DNA of 35,150 nucleotides from a virus. The notes beneath the pieces were generated by a model. That model made no database searches and was not told the origin of the DNA. It saw only the letters and a list, made by a program, of their open reading frames with translations. The stretch is taken from positions 1-35,150 of the IMG/VR virus record IMGVR_UViG_3300032006_000035, one strand, 5' to 3'. The position numbers were made by a program, and so were the translations under genes. Below are positions 12,344 to 19,240 of the stretch, piece by piece (position 1 is the first letter of the stretch; every line of letters starts with the position of its first letter).

Positions 12344-13195
12344 TTACGCCGCCAGCTGAAGGAAGGGAACGCTGCTCGTCCAGCGCGATACTTCCATCTC
12401 GCGGTTCATCATCGTAACGGCAGCAGTATCGCTTTTGGTTTCCCGCAAAGCGAAACCGTTATCGTTGGCGTGGCTACTGTAATTGGTAAAGGCGCTGTAG
12501 AGGGCGTAGACGTTTAAGCCCCGCGTCTCGGCCTCTTCCTTGAAGAGCACCACCATCTTGTCGGCCTTCCGCTCGCCGGGGATCATGGCTTCGATCACCT
12601 GCGTAGCTGTCGCGACTGAAACGGGCGTCTCTGCCCAACGCTGGAGCCGCTGCCCGTGGCCCAGAAAATCATTCTTGGATCGTTGCAGATCAGCCAGAAA
12701 GTTTTCCAGCAGGAAGTTGCTGGAATTCTTGCGCCGCACCGTATCGTACTCGCCGATGATCTGGCCATTGGTGCAGTAGCTGTCGATGGCACCATACAGG
12801 ACGGTGTTGCTGCACGAGCCATCAATCCCATGCGGGCTGATGATCCGATAGTGGACATCGGTTTTATGCAGCAGACTCTCCACCGTGAACTTGACGGCCG
12901 GCAGTGACAAATCCATGCAGGCCCAGCCACCGTGGCGAGCGACACTCCAGCGGACTTTCATTCCCGCTAAATCGTCTGGGGACAGCTCGTTAGTTATTTC
13001 GCCAAACACGCCGCGAGCAAAATCACCGTGGCTGGCGCAGGTAAAAGTATGGCCGACAACATCAATGTAATCTTCGGTGTTGCCGTTGAGGACGTATTTC
13101 TTCCTTGCGACTTTGCTCGGCTCGAACCGCACCGGGAAATCAATGGCGGCTGGCACCACCAGCTCGGTGGGAACTCTTGCGGTTGAATTATACAT
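12344..13195 (-). CDS. DUF932-family protein
   Basis: This 283-residue protein has the character of DUF932 (phage/plasmid-like) proteins. There is a middle with GSCSNTVLYGAIDSYCTNGQ (about 126-145), then KNSSNFLLENFLADLQRSKN and a helical C-terminal half with RLQRWAETPVSV.TATQVIEAMI and LNVYALYSAFTNYSSH. Members are common in phages and plasmids and lack a settled function. It is the longest unknown of the early block. Its leader has AGGAGGTTAAGAAA in front of the ATG and a hairpin at 13234-13252. Confidence 0.7.
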   Translation of the reverse strand: MYNSTARVPTELVVPAAIDFPVRFEPSKVARKKYVLNGNTEDYIDVVGHTFTCASHGDFARGVFGEITNELSPDDLAGMKVRWSVARHGGWACMDLSLPAVKFTVESLLHKTDVHYRIISPHGIDGSCSNTVLYGAIDSYCTNGQIIGEYDTVRRKNSSNFLLENFLADLQRSKNDFLGHGQRLQRWAETPVSVATATQVIEAMIPGERKADKMVVLFKEEAETRGLNVYALYSAFTNYSSHANDNGFALRETKSDTAAVTMMNREMEVSRWTSSVPFLQLAA

Positions 13196-13233
13196 TTTCT
13201 TAACCTCCTAATCCGGCAGGATCGCCGTGCATA

Positions 13234-13252
13234 CGCCGGGATAACCCCGGCG
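13234..13252. other. GC-rich hairpin in front of the DUF932 gene
   Basis: CGCCGGG (13234-13240) pairs with CCCGGCG (13246-13252) around a short loop. It lies between the stop of the first early gene and the ribosome site AGGAGGTTAA, as in the other early leaders. No U run. Confidence 0.55.
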
Positions 13253-13270
13253 CATACAGAGCCACCCTTC

Positions 13271-13657
13271 TCAGGCTACGTCGTGGTATCTGGATTGGTT
13301 CCAGTACAGGGCTGTCTCTACCGCGTCTTCTACTGCGGCCTTGTAGCTCTCGCTGGTGGGCTTGCCGTTTTTCCGTAGAGTTGGCATCTCCACCCTAATC
13401 AAGCGGAGAGGATCGATCTCGGCGTCGTAGTCGATGCGATCCCCCAGAAACGCCGCGCCCCTATCTCCTGCTAACAGGACAGAACTTTCGGCTTCTGGGA
13501 TTTCATAAACGGCTACCGTTATTTCGTTCCCTCCTAATCCTCGAAAATCCTCTGCGGCTATCACGGCGCACGTCGTAACAGCCTCTCCAATGGAGTCGGC
13601 TCGCCAGCTCGTTCCGGCCATGCCGAGGTTAATCCACGCAAGGTATTGGTTTGTCAT
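13271..13657 (-). CDS. First gene of the leftward early block, unknown
   Basis: This 128-residue protein has no recognised domain. It begins MTNQYLAWINLGMAGTSWRADSIGEA and contains VAVYEIPEAESSVLLAGDRGAAFL and a helical C-terminus (SYKAAVEDAVETALYWNQSRY). It is overall acidic. It stands directly behind promoter copy 3 with the AGAGGCTAAG leader, so it should be among the first phage proteins made and is a fair candidate for a host-takeover factor (inference). Confidence 0.6.
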   Translation of the reverse strand: MTNQYLAWINLGMAGTSWRADSIGEAVTTCAVIAAEDFRGLGGNEITVAVYEIPEAESSVLLAGDRGAAFLGDRIDYDAEIDPLRLIRVEMPTLRKNGKPTSESYKAAVEDAVETALYWNQSRYHDVA

Positions 13658-13702
13658 CTTAGCCTCTTGGTTAATTGGTTATTGCTTATTGCTTATATAA
13701 GT

Positions 13703-13745
13703 ATTCTACACATTCTACCCACTGTGTAAACACCTAGTGTATACA
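13703..13745 (-). promoter_or_regulatory. Leftward promoter, copy 3, with a palindromic site
   Basis: On the minus strand, AGGTGTTTACA (-35 TTTACA at 13725-13730), a 16-bp spacer and TAGAAT (13703-13708) make the best of the three early promoters. The -35 box is one arm of a near-perfect 21-bp palindrome (13725-13745): TGTAAACAC, CTA, GTGTATACA. The site also lies 50 bp before the rightward gene at 13796, so one protein could control both directions. Confidence 0.65.
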
Positions 13746-13795
13746 ATGTATAAATTATTTGTTAGGATGCCCGTGTAAAATAGGGAGGGTATCTG

Positions 13796-14416
13796 ATGCA
13801 GACATTTTTGCCGTTGCCCAGTTTCACGCAATCGCTGCGGTGTCTCGACAGGCAGCGGCTGGGCAAGCAGCGCGTTGAGGCGTTGCAGATTCTTAATGCG
13901 CTCGCTGGCAAGTCCAAGGGCTGGGTGAACCATCCAGCTACGAGAATGTGGCGCGGCTACGAAGCTGCGCTGTCGCTGTACAAGGATTTAGCTATTACCG
14001 AATGGATCGAGCGCGGTTACAACAATACGATGGAGCGTGACGCTGTTGCCGGGCGGCTGGTTAAGTATCCACACTGGCTGGGTGACGAGGATTTCCACGC
14101 CTCGCACCGCAGCAATCTGCTACGCAAGGCCCCGGATCATTACGGCGTGATGGGATGGATTGAGGCGGATAATCTTGAATACGTTTGGCCCACACAGGAG
14201 GACAGAATGGTTTCAGAAGTCGAAGAGTTCTTAGCGGACGTGTCAGCATTCGGAGTCCGGCACGGATGGAGTGATACCCGCATCGGGGAAGAGTATGGCA
14301 ACCGCGCCATCATCCATCGAGCGAGGAAGGGTGTGGAGGAAGGCCGGGTTCGGATACGCCGTGGGACGATGCTGCGGGTGCGCAAGTTCATGGCCCAGCA
14401 GGACGCAGCGTTGTGA
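13796..14416 (+). CDS. MSMEG_6728-like protein fused to a C-terminal HTH domain
   Basis: This 206-residue protein is in two parts. Residues 1-138 (MQTFLPLPSFTQSLRCLDRQ, RLGKQRVEALQIL, GWVNHPATRMWRGYE, SHRSNLLRK.PDHYG) match the MSMEG_6728 group related to pyrimidine-dimer excision enzymes (Pyr_excise). Residues 139-206 (GVRHGWSDTRIGEEYGNRAI, VRIRRGTMLRVRKFM) look like a small helix-turn-helix protein. An in-frame ATG at 14207 has AGGAGG 5 bp before it, so the HTH part can also be made alone. GGGAGGG precedes the first ATG. It is the first rightward gene after the divergent promoters. Confidence 0.72.
   Translation: MQTFLPLPSFTQSLRCLDRQRLGKQRVEALQILNALAGKSKGWVNHPATRMWRGYEAALSLYKDLAITEWIERGYNNTMERDAVAGRLVKYPHWLGDEDFHASHRSNLLRKAPDHYGVMGWIEADNLEYVWPTQEDRMVSEVEEFLADVSAFGVRHGWSDTRIGEEYGNRAIIHRARKGVEEGRVRIRRGTMLRVRKFMAQQDAAL
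14207..14416 (+). CDS. Possible internal start: stand-alone HTH protein
   Basis: An ATG in the same frame as the 206-residue protein is preceded by a textbook AGGAGG (14196-14201) with a 5-bp gap. It would give a 69-residue protein with RIGEEYGNRAIIHRARKG and RRGTMLRVRKFM, similar to small phage HTH proteins with the R.G...GN...I..L/R.G pattern. If made, it may act as a regulator near the early promoters. Confidence 0.5.
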   Translation: MVSEVEEFLADVSAFGVRHGWSDTRIGEEYGNRAIIHRARKGVEEGRVRIRRGTMLRVRKFMAQQDAAL

Positions 14417-14850
14417 CGTGGCGGCAGATACCGGCGGCGCTAAAGACGGACGGCCTGACGCCAGTGGAGAAGCTGGTGCTGGTGGGGCTGGTGTATTTCG
14501 CTGATCAGCATGGCCAGAACAGCTACCCATCCCAGCAGACATTGGCGGGGCTGTGCAACGTCGGCCCCAGCACGATCAAGCGAGCCATGAGGAAGCTGCG
14601 GGGTATGGAGCTGATAACGCCAACAGGCAAGGGCCGGAAAGGCACGGTGCGCTACACCATAAACCTGTCGCTGTCGGCACTGCCCCGAATCAGGGGGGTG
14701 CCAACACAGGCCCCGGTGAAGGGCCATGAGCGGCCTACAATCCATTGTAAAACACCAGTGTATAAGAAAGAGGGGAATATTGTTATTGATAGGTTCTCAG
14801 ACATAGGGCCTATGCAGGCAATGAAGAAGGCTTGGGAACGGGAAGGCTAG
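14413..14850 (+). CDS. HTH_36-type protein, possible replication initiator
   Basis: This 145-residue protein starts at a GTG that overlaps the upstream stop. Residues 15-75 (LTPVEKLVLVGLVYFAD, YPSQQTLAGLCNVGPSTIKRAMRKLRGMELI) form the winged-helix domain of the HTH_36 class found at the N-terminus of lambda O-like and plasmid initiators. The C-terminal part is short, basic and without a helicase-loader motif. It is followed by a large non-coding region rich in palindromes, which would suit an initiator next to its origin (inference). A regulator is the alternative. Confidence 0.65.
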   Translation: MTWRQIPAALKTDGLTPVEKLVLVGLVYFADQHGQNSYPSQQTLAGLCNVGPSTIKRAMRKLRGMELITPTGKGRKGTVRYTINLSLSALPRIRGVPTQAPVKGHERPTIHCKTPVYKKEGNIVIDRFSDIGPMQAMKKAWEREG

Positions 14851-15168
14851 GCAACCAGAATGCGCCGTGTCAGGCGGTAATAATGCTGGGGGTATGGTTG
14901 GGCGATACTCTACCCAGAGGCGGTTGTAGCCCCCTGTGTGCGCCAGTGAGGGGTTGAGAGGCCGGAGGGTTGTGTAGGCTGGACACGCCCGCCACCCACC
15001 CCGGCGGGCCCAAAAAGCCTTCGGTTCGCGGTTTTCCAGTTCGCGGTTCGCGTTCGGTTCACGAACCAAAACCCAAACCAGTTCGGCGGCGGGGCTGGGC
15101 CGCGCAAGCGGCTGGCGTGGGGACGCAGGCGCACAGGGGCGCGCTGTCGGGCTCCGGCCCGAGGGCAG

Positions 15169-15180
15169 GTACCTAGGTAC
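15169..15180. repeat. 12-bp perfect palindrome
   Basis: GTACCTAGGTAC reads the same on both strands. It lies in the middle of the non-coding region beside TerS and is a candidate recognition or cutting site. Confidence 0.6.
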
Positions 15181-15378
15181 GGGCGGGGGCAAGGGGGGCC
15201 CCTGCGGCGTTTTCGGTTCTGAGATTTTCTTTCGACTTGGCGGGCCGGTGGCGTTGTCGTTGGCCTAGCTGGGGTATTACACGCAGCCCAATACCCAGCC
15301 TTCCAGCCCCCCAAAATAAGGGGCCCAAAAAGGGCATGAATATAACTTAACACCCCCCCGGTGCATCTGCGCCCCGTA

Positions 15379-15408
15379 TTGCAATTTTTATAAAACCTGA
15401 GATATAAG
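15379..15408 (+). promoter_or_regulatory. Possible rightward promoter for the TerS operon
   Basis: TTGCAA (15379-15384), an 18-bp spacer and TATAAG (15403-15408) stand directly before the TerS ATG. The start of transcription would fall at or near the ATG, and no clear ribosome site is present, so a leaderless or nearly leaderless message is possible. Weak evidence. Confidence 0.3.
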
Positions 15409-15413
15409 AAAAA

Positions 15414-15842
15414 ATGGCCGAAGAACAAAAAGGCGTTCTTAATCAACACGGCGTGGGACGCCCCGCGCACAAGCCTACTGAGACAACCCGCAAAATGGTG
15501 ACGAGCGCCATCGGTATGGGGCTGGATCAAACGGCCATCGGTGCGCTGCTGGATATAACCCCGAAGACGCTGCGTAAGTTTTACCGCCATGAATTAGACA
15601 CCGGCGCGGCCAAGGCTAATTTCAGTGTGGCGAAAAGCCTGTACGACAGAGCCAGCGGCGGCAAGGATACAGTCGCCAGCATCTTCTGGCTGAAGGCACG
15701 GGCTGGCTGGCAGGACACTACGAAAACAGTTCACGAAGGCCTGCCTGAGCAGATTACGGTATCGTTTGCCCTAGAGCCACCTAAAGTAGAACATCAAGTT
15801 ATTGATGTAACCCCCGAAAAACAAATAGAAAATGCAGACTGA
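15414..15842 (+). CDS. Terminase small subunit-like protein
   Basis: In this 142-residue protein, residues 14-60 (VGRPAHKPTETTRKMVTSAI, LDQTAIGALLDITPKTLRKFY) form a helix-turn-helix of the kind used to recognise the packaging site. The following FSVAKSLYDRASGGKDTVASIFWLKARAGWQD is characteristic of this TerS-like family. The acidic C-terminus may contact TerL. The gene lies at the head of the packaging operon next to the non-coding region. Confidence 0.72.
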   Translation: MAEEQKGVLNQHGVGRPAHKPTETTRKMVTSAIGMGLDQTAIGALLDITPKTLRKFYRHELDTGAAKANFSVAKSLYDRASGGKDTVASIFWLKARAGWQDTTKTVHEGLPEQITVSFALEPPKVEHQVIDVTPEKQIENAD

Positions 15843-17190
15843 CACCGTAGGTATTAGCAGCGTTGTACCCTATGCGCGGAACCCGCGCCGGAATGAGGCC
15901 GCTGTAGCCAAGGTAGCCGCGTCCTTGCAGGAGTTTGGGTGGCGTCAACCAATTGTGGTGGACGAGGATATGGTTGTGGTCGCTGGGCATACGCGGCTGG
16001 AAGCTGCCCGTACTCTGAATATGGAAGAGGTGCCGATACATATTGCGCGTGGCCTGACACCCGAACAGATTAAAGCCTACCGGCTGGCGGACAACCGCGT
16101 GGGGCAAGAGGCCGAATGGGACGAAGAGTTGCTACGGCTGGAGCTTGGCGAGCTTGCAGCGGCGAGCTTTGCACTTGATTTGACAGGGTTCGACACTCAG
16201 GAGTGGGAATCTATTTTATTGGATGCGGTTGGCCCGGAATCTGATACTGATGAGAAAAAAGGCAAGTTATCAGAGAAATTTTTGGTCCCCCCGTTCAGCG
16301 TCTTGAACGCCCGTGAGGGCTGGTGGCAAGCCAGAAAGAGCGCTTGGATTGGGCTGGGCATACAGAGCGAGTTGGGGCGCGGAGGAAAGGGTTATGCCGA
16401 GGCGATAGCTAACACATGGATACAGCGGGGGGGCAAAGGGGGGGAAACAGGAACCAGCGTTTTTGATCCAGTGTTGTGTGAGTTGGTTTACCGATGGTTC
16501 AGTCCGCCAGAAGGAATTGTGCTTGATCCGTTCGCAGGCGGCAGCGTGCGTGGGATTGTAGCCTCTGTTTTGGGGCGCGAATATGTGGGTTACGATTTGC
16601 GCCCGGAACAAGTTGCGGCCAATGGTGAGCAGGCGGTGTCGATATGTGATTCCCGACAGCCGCAGTGGGTAGTTGCTGACAGCCGTACTATCGACAAGTC
16701 TGATGTCGAGGCTGATTTCCTGTTTAGCTGTCCGCCGTATGCAGATTTAGAAATCTATAGCGACGACTCGCGGGATTTGTCGACGCTGCCCTATTCAGAG
16801 TTTCGGGATAGCTATCGGGAAATTATCGCCAAGTCCTGTGCAAAATTGAAGGATGATCGCTTCGCTTGCTTCGTCGTCGGTGAGGTGCGGGACAAAGCAG
16901 GGAGGTATTACAATTTCGTTGGCGATACTATCAGTGCATTTATGGATGCAGGAATGAGTTATTACAACGAAATGATTTTGGTGACAGCCGTCGGCTCGCT
17001 TCCCATTCGGGCTGGCCGATACTTTTCGGTGAGCCGTAAAATAGGGAAAACCCACCAGAACGTGTTGATTTTCGTCAAGGGTGACTTTAAGGCAGCAGTG
17101 AAAGCCGCTGGAGAAATCACAATAGACGAGGAAATGCTGGAACCCGATGGAAATACAGATACCGTACACGCCACGCCCCCAGCAGCTTGA
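15832..17190 (+). CDS. ParB-like domain fused to a DNA methyltransferase
   Basis: This is a 452-residue protein. Residues 5-130 carry a ParB/Srx-type domain (ARNPRRNEAAVAKVAASL, AGHTRLEAA at 51-59, AYRLADNRVGQ). Residues 205-430 carry an amino-methyltransferase domain with the SAM motif LDPFAGGSVRG (231-241) and the catalytic CPPY (300-303). The product would be N6-adenine or N4-cytosine methylation; the target is unknown. It overlaps TerS (11 bp) and TerL (44 bp). Fusions of this kind are known in phages. The role could be protection against host restriction or marking DNA for packaging (inference). Confidence 0.82.
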   Translation: MQTDTVGISSVVPYARNPRRNEAAVAKVAASLQEFGWRQPIVVDEDMVVVAGHTRLEAARTLNMEEVPIHIARGLTPEQIKAYRLADNRVGQEAEWDEELLRLELGELAAASFALDLTGFDTQEWESILLDAVGPESDTDEKKGKLSEKFLVPPFSVLNAREGWWQARKSAWIGLGIQSELGRGGKGYAEAIANTWIQRGGKGGETGTSVFDPVLCELVYRWFSPPEGIVLDPFAGGSVRGIVASVLGREYVGYDLRPEQVAANGEQAVSICDSRQPQWVVADSRTIDKSDVEADFLFSCPPYADLEIYSDDSRDLSTLPYSEFRDSYREIIAKSCAKLKDDRFACFVVGEVRDKAGRYYNFVGDTISAFMDAGMSYYNEMILVTAVGSLPIRAGRYFSVSRKIGKTHQNVLIFVKGDFKAAVKAAGEITIDEEMLEPDGNTDTVHATPPAA

Positions 17191-18478
17191 TCTGCACCGA
17201 AATGACACACGCTTTAAGATTTGCGTGAGCCATCGACGCTGGGGCAAAAGCGTCTACGCGGTGACAGAGCTGCTGGCTAAGGCTCTGGAAATTAAAACCG
17301 AGCGCCGAGACGGGCGCTTTATGTACCTTGCGCCGTACTACCGCCAAGCCAAGCAAGTCGCGTGGGATTATTTGCAGCACTATGCCCGTGATATTCCGGG
17401 AACCAAAATCAATCAATCTGAGTTGCGTGTTGATTTAATTAACGGCAGTCGTATTCGGCTGGCTGGTGCGGGAGATGATCCTGATGCGTTAAGAGGAATA
17501 TTCCTTGATGGCGTGATACTTGACGAATACGCCGATATGTCGCCGCGTGTGTGGAGTGAGATCGTGCGCCCCAGTCTGGTTGATCGTAAAGGATGGGCGA
17601 TATTTATTGGAACGCCGAAAGGCAGGAATCATTTCTGGCGGCTGTATGAGGACTCGGCAGACGATCACGAATGGTATCGTGCGATTTATCGTGCCTCTGA
17701 AACGGAGGTTATCGATCCGCACGAACTTGAAGCCGCCAAGCGTGAGATGGGTGAGGATGAGTATTTGCAGGAGTTTGAGTGTTCGTGGACTGCTGCGATC
17801 AAGGGAAGCTATTACGGAGGGATAATTGAAGACGCAGATAATGAAGGCCGTATCTGCCGCGTCGAGCATGACCCGGCGATTCCTGTCCACGTTGCGTGGG
17901 ATTTGGGTATCAGCGATTCGTGCGCTCTGTGGTTTTTTCAAGTCACTCTGGGCGAAGTTCGTATCATTGATTACTACGAACACAACAACGTAGGACTTGA
18001 GCATTACGTCAAAATCATGGAGGAAAAAGGGTACTGGTACGGCGATGACTGGTTGCCGCACGATGCCAAGGTGCGTGAACTGGGAACAGGGCGCACCCGT
18101 GCCGAGACGCTGATTAACATGGGCAGACGGCCCCGGATTGTCCCGAATCACAAGATTGCGGACGGTATAAATGCCGGGAGGCTGCTGCTCCAGCACTGCT
18201 ATTTTGACGAATTTGCCTGTGAGCAGGGCCTTAACGCGCTGCGTTCCTACCAGCGGGAATGGGATGATGTGAAGCGCGTGTTCAAGAAGACGCCCCTGCA
18301 CAACTGGGCCTCACACGCCGCAGATTCCTTCAGATATCTGGCGATTGCCTACCGGAATCTGAAGCCAAAAGAGCCCGAAACGGACTGGCAGGAAGAGATG
18401 CTGAAAAAACCAACACTTGACGATTTGTGGGAAATACACGATTTTGATGAGGCAAGGTATATGGAGCCACGAATCTGA
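17147..18478 (+). CDS. Terminase large subunit
   Basis: This is a 443-residue protein. The ATPase part has the Walker A variant SHRRWGKS (28-35), Walker B GVILDEYADM (122-131) and the coupling segment IFIGTPKG (152-159). The nuclease part has Asp252 (HVAWDLGISDS), Asp306 (WLPHDAKV) and Asp393 (SHAADSFRYL). It is the motor that cuts and pumps DNA into the prohead. The start lies inside the methyltransferase gene, so both are probably coupled. Confidence 0.92.
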   Translation: MEIQIPYTPRPQQLDLHRNDTRFKICVSHRRWGKSVYAVTELLAKALEIKTERRDGRFMYLAPYYRQAKQVAWDYLQHYARDIPGTKINQSELRVDLINGSRIRLAGAGDDPDALRGIFLDGVILDEYADMSPRVWSEIVRPSLVDRKGWAIFIGTPKGRNHFWRLYEDSADDHEWYRAIYRASETEVIDPHELEAAKREMGEDEYLQEFECSWTAAIKGSYYGGIIEDADNEGRICRVEHDPAIPVHVAWDLGISDSCALWFFQVTLGEVRIIDYYEHNNVGLEHYVKIMEEKGYWYGDDWLPHDAKVRELGTGRTRAETLINMGRRPRIVPNHKIADGINAGRLLLQHCYFDEFACEQGLNALRSYQREWDDVKRVFKKTPLHNWASHAADSFRYLAIAYRNLKPKEPETDWQEEMLKKPTLDDLWEIHDFDEARYMEPRI

Positions 18479-18831
18479 TGGCGATTGATTATGATTTACC
18501 TGACGGTGGTTTCGCCGCTGGAAGCGGCAGCATGGGAATGCCCGATGCTGCGATGCTGGGAAGCATTCTTGGCGATCTTACAGCAAAGATCACGGTAAAG
18601 ACGGAAGAGGTTCCCCAAGATTATACGGGCGTTCCGAAGAAAACCAAAACAGTAGAAGAGGTTGATTTAGCCGCCATTATGCCGGGGCCAGCGCCGATAA
18701 TGATGAATATGGGGCCACCGCCGCCGCAACAGATGCCGCAAATGCCGCAGATGCAGCAGCCGATGCAACAGATGCCCGGAAGTATGGGTGTGCAGGCAGC
18801 GCAGTCTGTTATGCAGCAGCCATTCGGTTAA
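18478..18831 (+). CDS. Pro/Gln/Met-rich protein, unknown
   Basis: This 117-residue protein starts on the last base of the TerL stop. The first half is Gly/Asp-rich with a charged middle (KTEEVPQDYTGVPKKTKTV). The second half is a repetitive Pro-Gln-Met stretch (QMPQMPQMQQPMQQM, about 88-102), expected to be disordered. Its position between TerL and portal suggests an assembly or structural accessory. Confidence 0.6.
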   Translation: MAIDYDLPDGGFAAGSGSMGMPDAAMLGSILGDLTAKITVKTEEVPQDYTGVPKKTKTVEEVDLAAIMPGPAPIMMNMGPPPPQQMPQMPQMQQPMQQMPGSMGVQAAQSVMQQPFG

Positions 18832-18844
18832 TTGCTGAAATGGA

Positions 18845-19240
18845 ATGGATTTCTGGGAAAAGCCACTCCATGAACTTTCAGATGAGGAATGGGAAGCCCT
18901 GTGCGACGGCTGCGGGAAGTGCTGCGCCGTTAAAATCAGGGATGAGGCGACAAATGAGGTGTTTTACACCGATGTTGCGTGTCATTTACTGGATAGTCAG
19001 ACTGCGAAATGCTCAAACTACCCGAAACGTCAGGAACTTGTGCCTTCCTGTGTGTCCCTGACGCCGGAGAATGTATATGAAATTGACTGGTTGCCCGAAA
19101 CGTGCGCGTACACAAAAAGAGCAAGGGGTGAGCCGCTTGAATGGTGGCATCCGCTCATATCGGGCAGCAAAGAGACGGTACACAGCGCCGGGATATCCGT
19201 GCGCGGCAAAACCAGCGGGGCAAGTATAGCCGATGGCTGA
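18845..19240 (+). CDS. YcgN/UPF0260-like Cys-cluster protein
   Basis: This 131-residue protein is plainly related to cellular YcgN (UPF0260; YkgJ-type CxxCxxCC family): [28 protein letters not shown], then [37 protein letters not shown] and HPLISGSK. Cysteines 20, 23, 26, 27, 46, 56, 69 and 87 are candidates for iron or zinc binding. It ends shortly after GISVRGK, somewhat before the end of cellular members. It lies inside the packaging and head operon and overlaps the portal start by 8 bp. Its role in a phage is not known; it is probably of host origin. Confidence 0.82.
   Translation: MDFWEKPLHELSDEEWEALCDGCGKCCAVKIRDEATNEVFYTDVACHLLDSQTAKCSNYPKRQELVPSCVSLTPENVYEIDWLPETCAYTKRARGEPLEWWHPLISGSKETVHSAGISVRGKTSGASIADG

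Larger units (their letters stand above)
14851..15413. other. 563-bp GC-rich non-coding region (candidate origin or packaging site)
   Basis: No convincing gene was found: the open frames here are short, Pro/Arg-rich, and lack ribosome sites. The region contains repeats of GGTTCGCG and GTTCG (15023-15067) ending in GGTTC-AC-GAACC (15056-15067), a 12-bp palindrome at 15169-15180, a GGGCCCAAAAAG direct repeat (15006-15017 and 15321-15332), a GCTGGGGTAT/ATACCCAGC hairpin (15268-15299) and two hairpins at 15306-15334. Its position between an initiator-like gene and TerS fits a replication origin, a packaging site (cos or pac), or both. Confidence 0.55.

Noticed and set aside
12885-13070. Small rightward frames opposite the DUF932 gene
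   Set aside because: They have no ribosome sites and lie wholly within a well-supported gene on the other strand.
13741-13795. A defined rightward promoter for the gene at 13796
   Set aside because: A TAAAAT-like -10 is present, but no -35 at a suitable distance could be found, so it was not listed.
15023-15067. CRISPR-like repeats
   Set aside because: The GTTCG-type units are too short and irregular, with no spacers of constant length and no cas genes.
14970-15176. Short rightward frame in the non-coding region
   Set aside because: Its composition follows the local repeats, no ribosome site is present, and no recognisable protein features are seen.
14910-15590. Long leftward open frames across the non-coding region
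   Set aside because: They are GC-driven, rich in Pro and Arg, lack ribosome sites, and one runs into the TerS gene on the opposite strand.
17489-18301. 270-codon leftward frame opposite TerL
   Set aside because: It is a shadow of the TerL gene, which has all expected motifs in the rightward frame.
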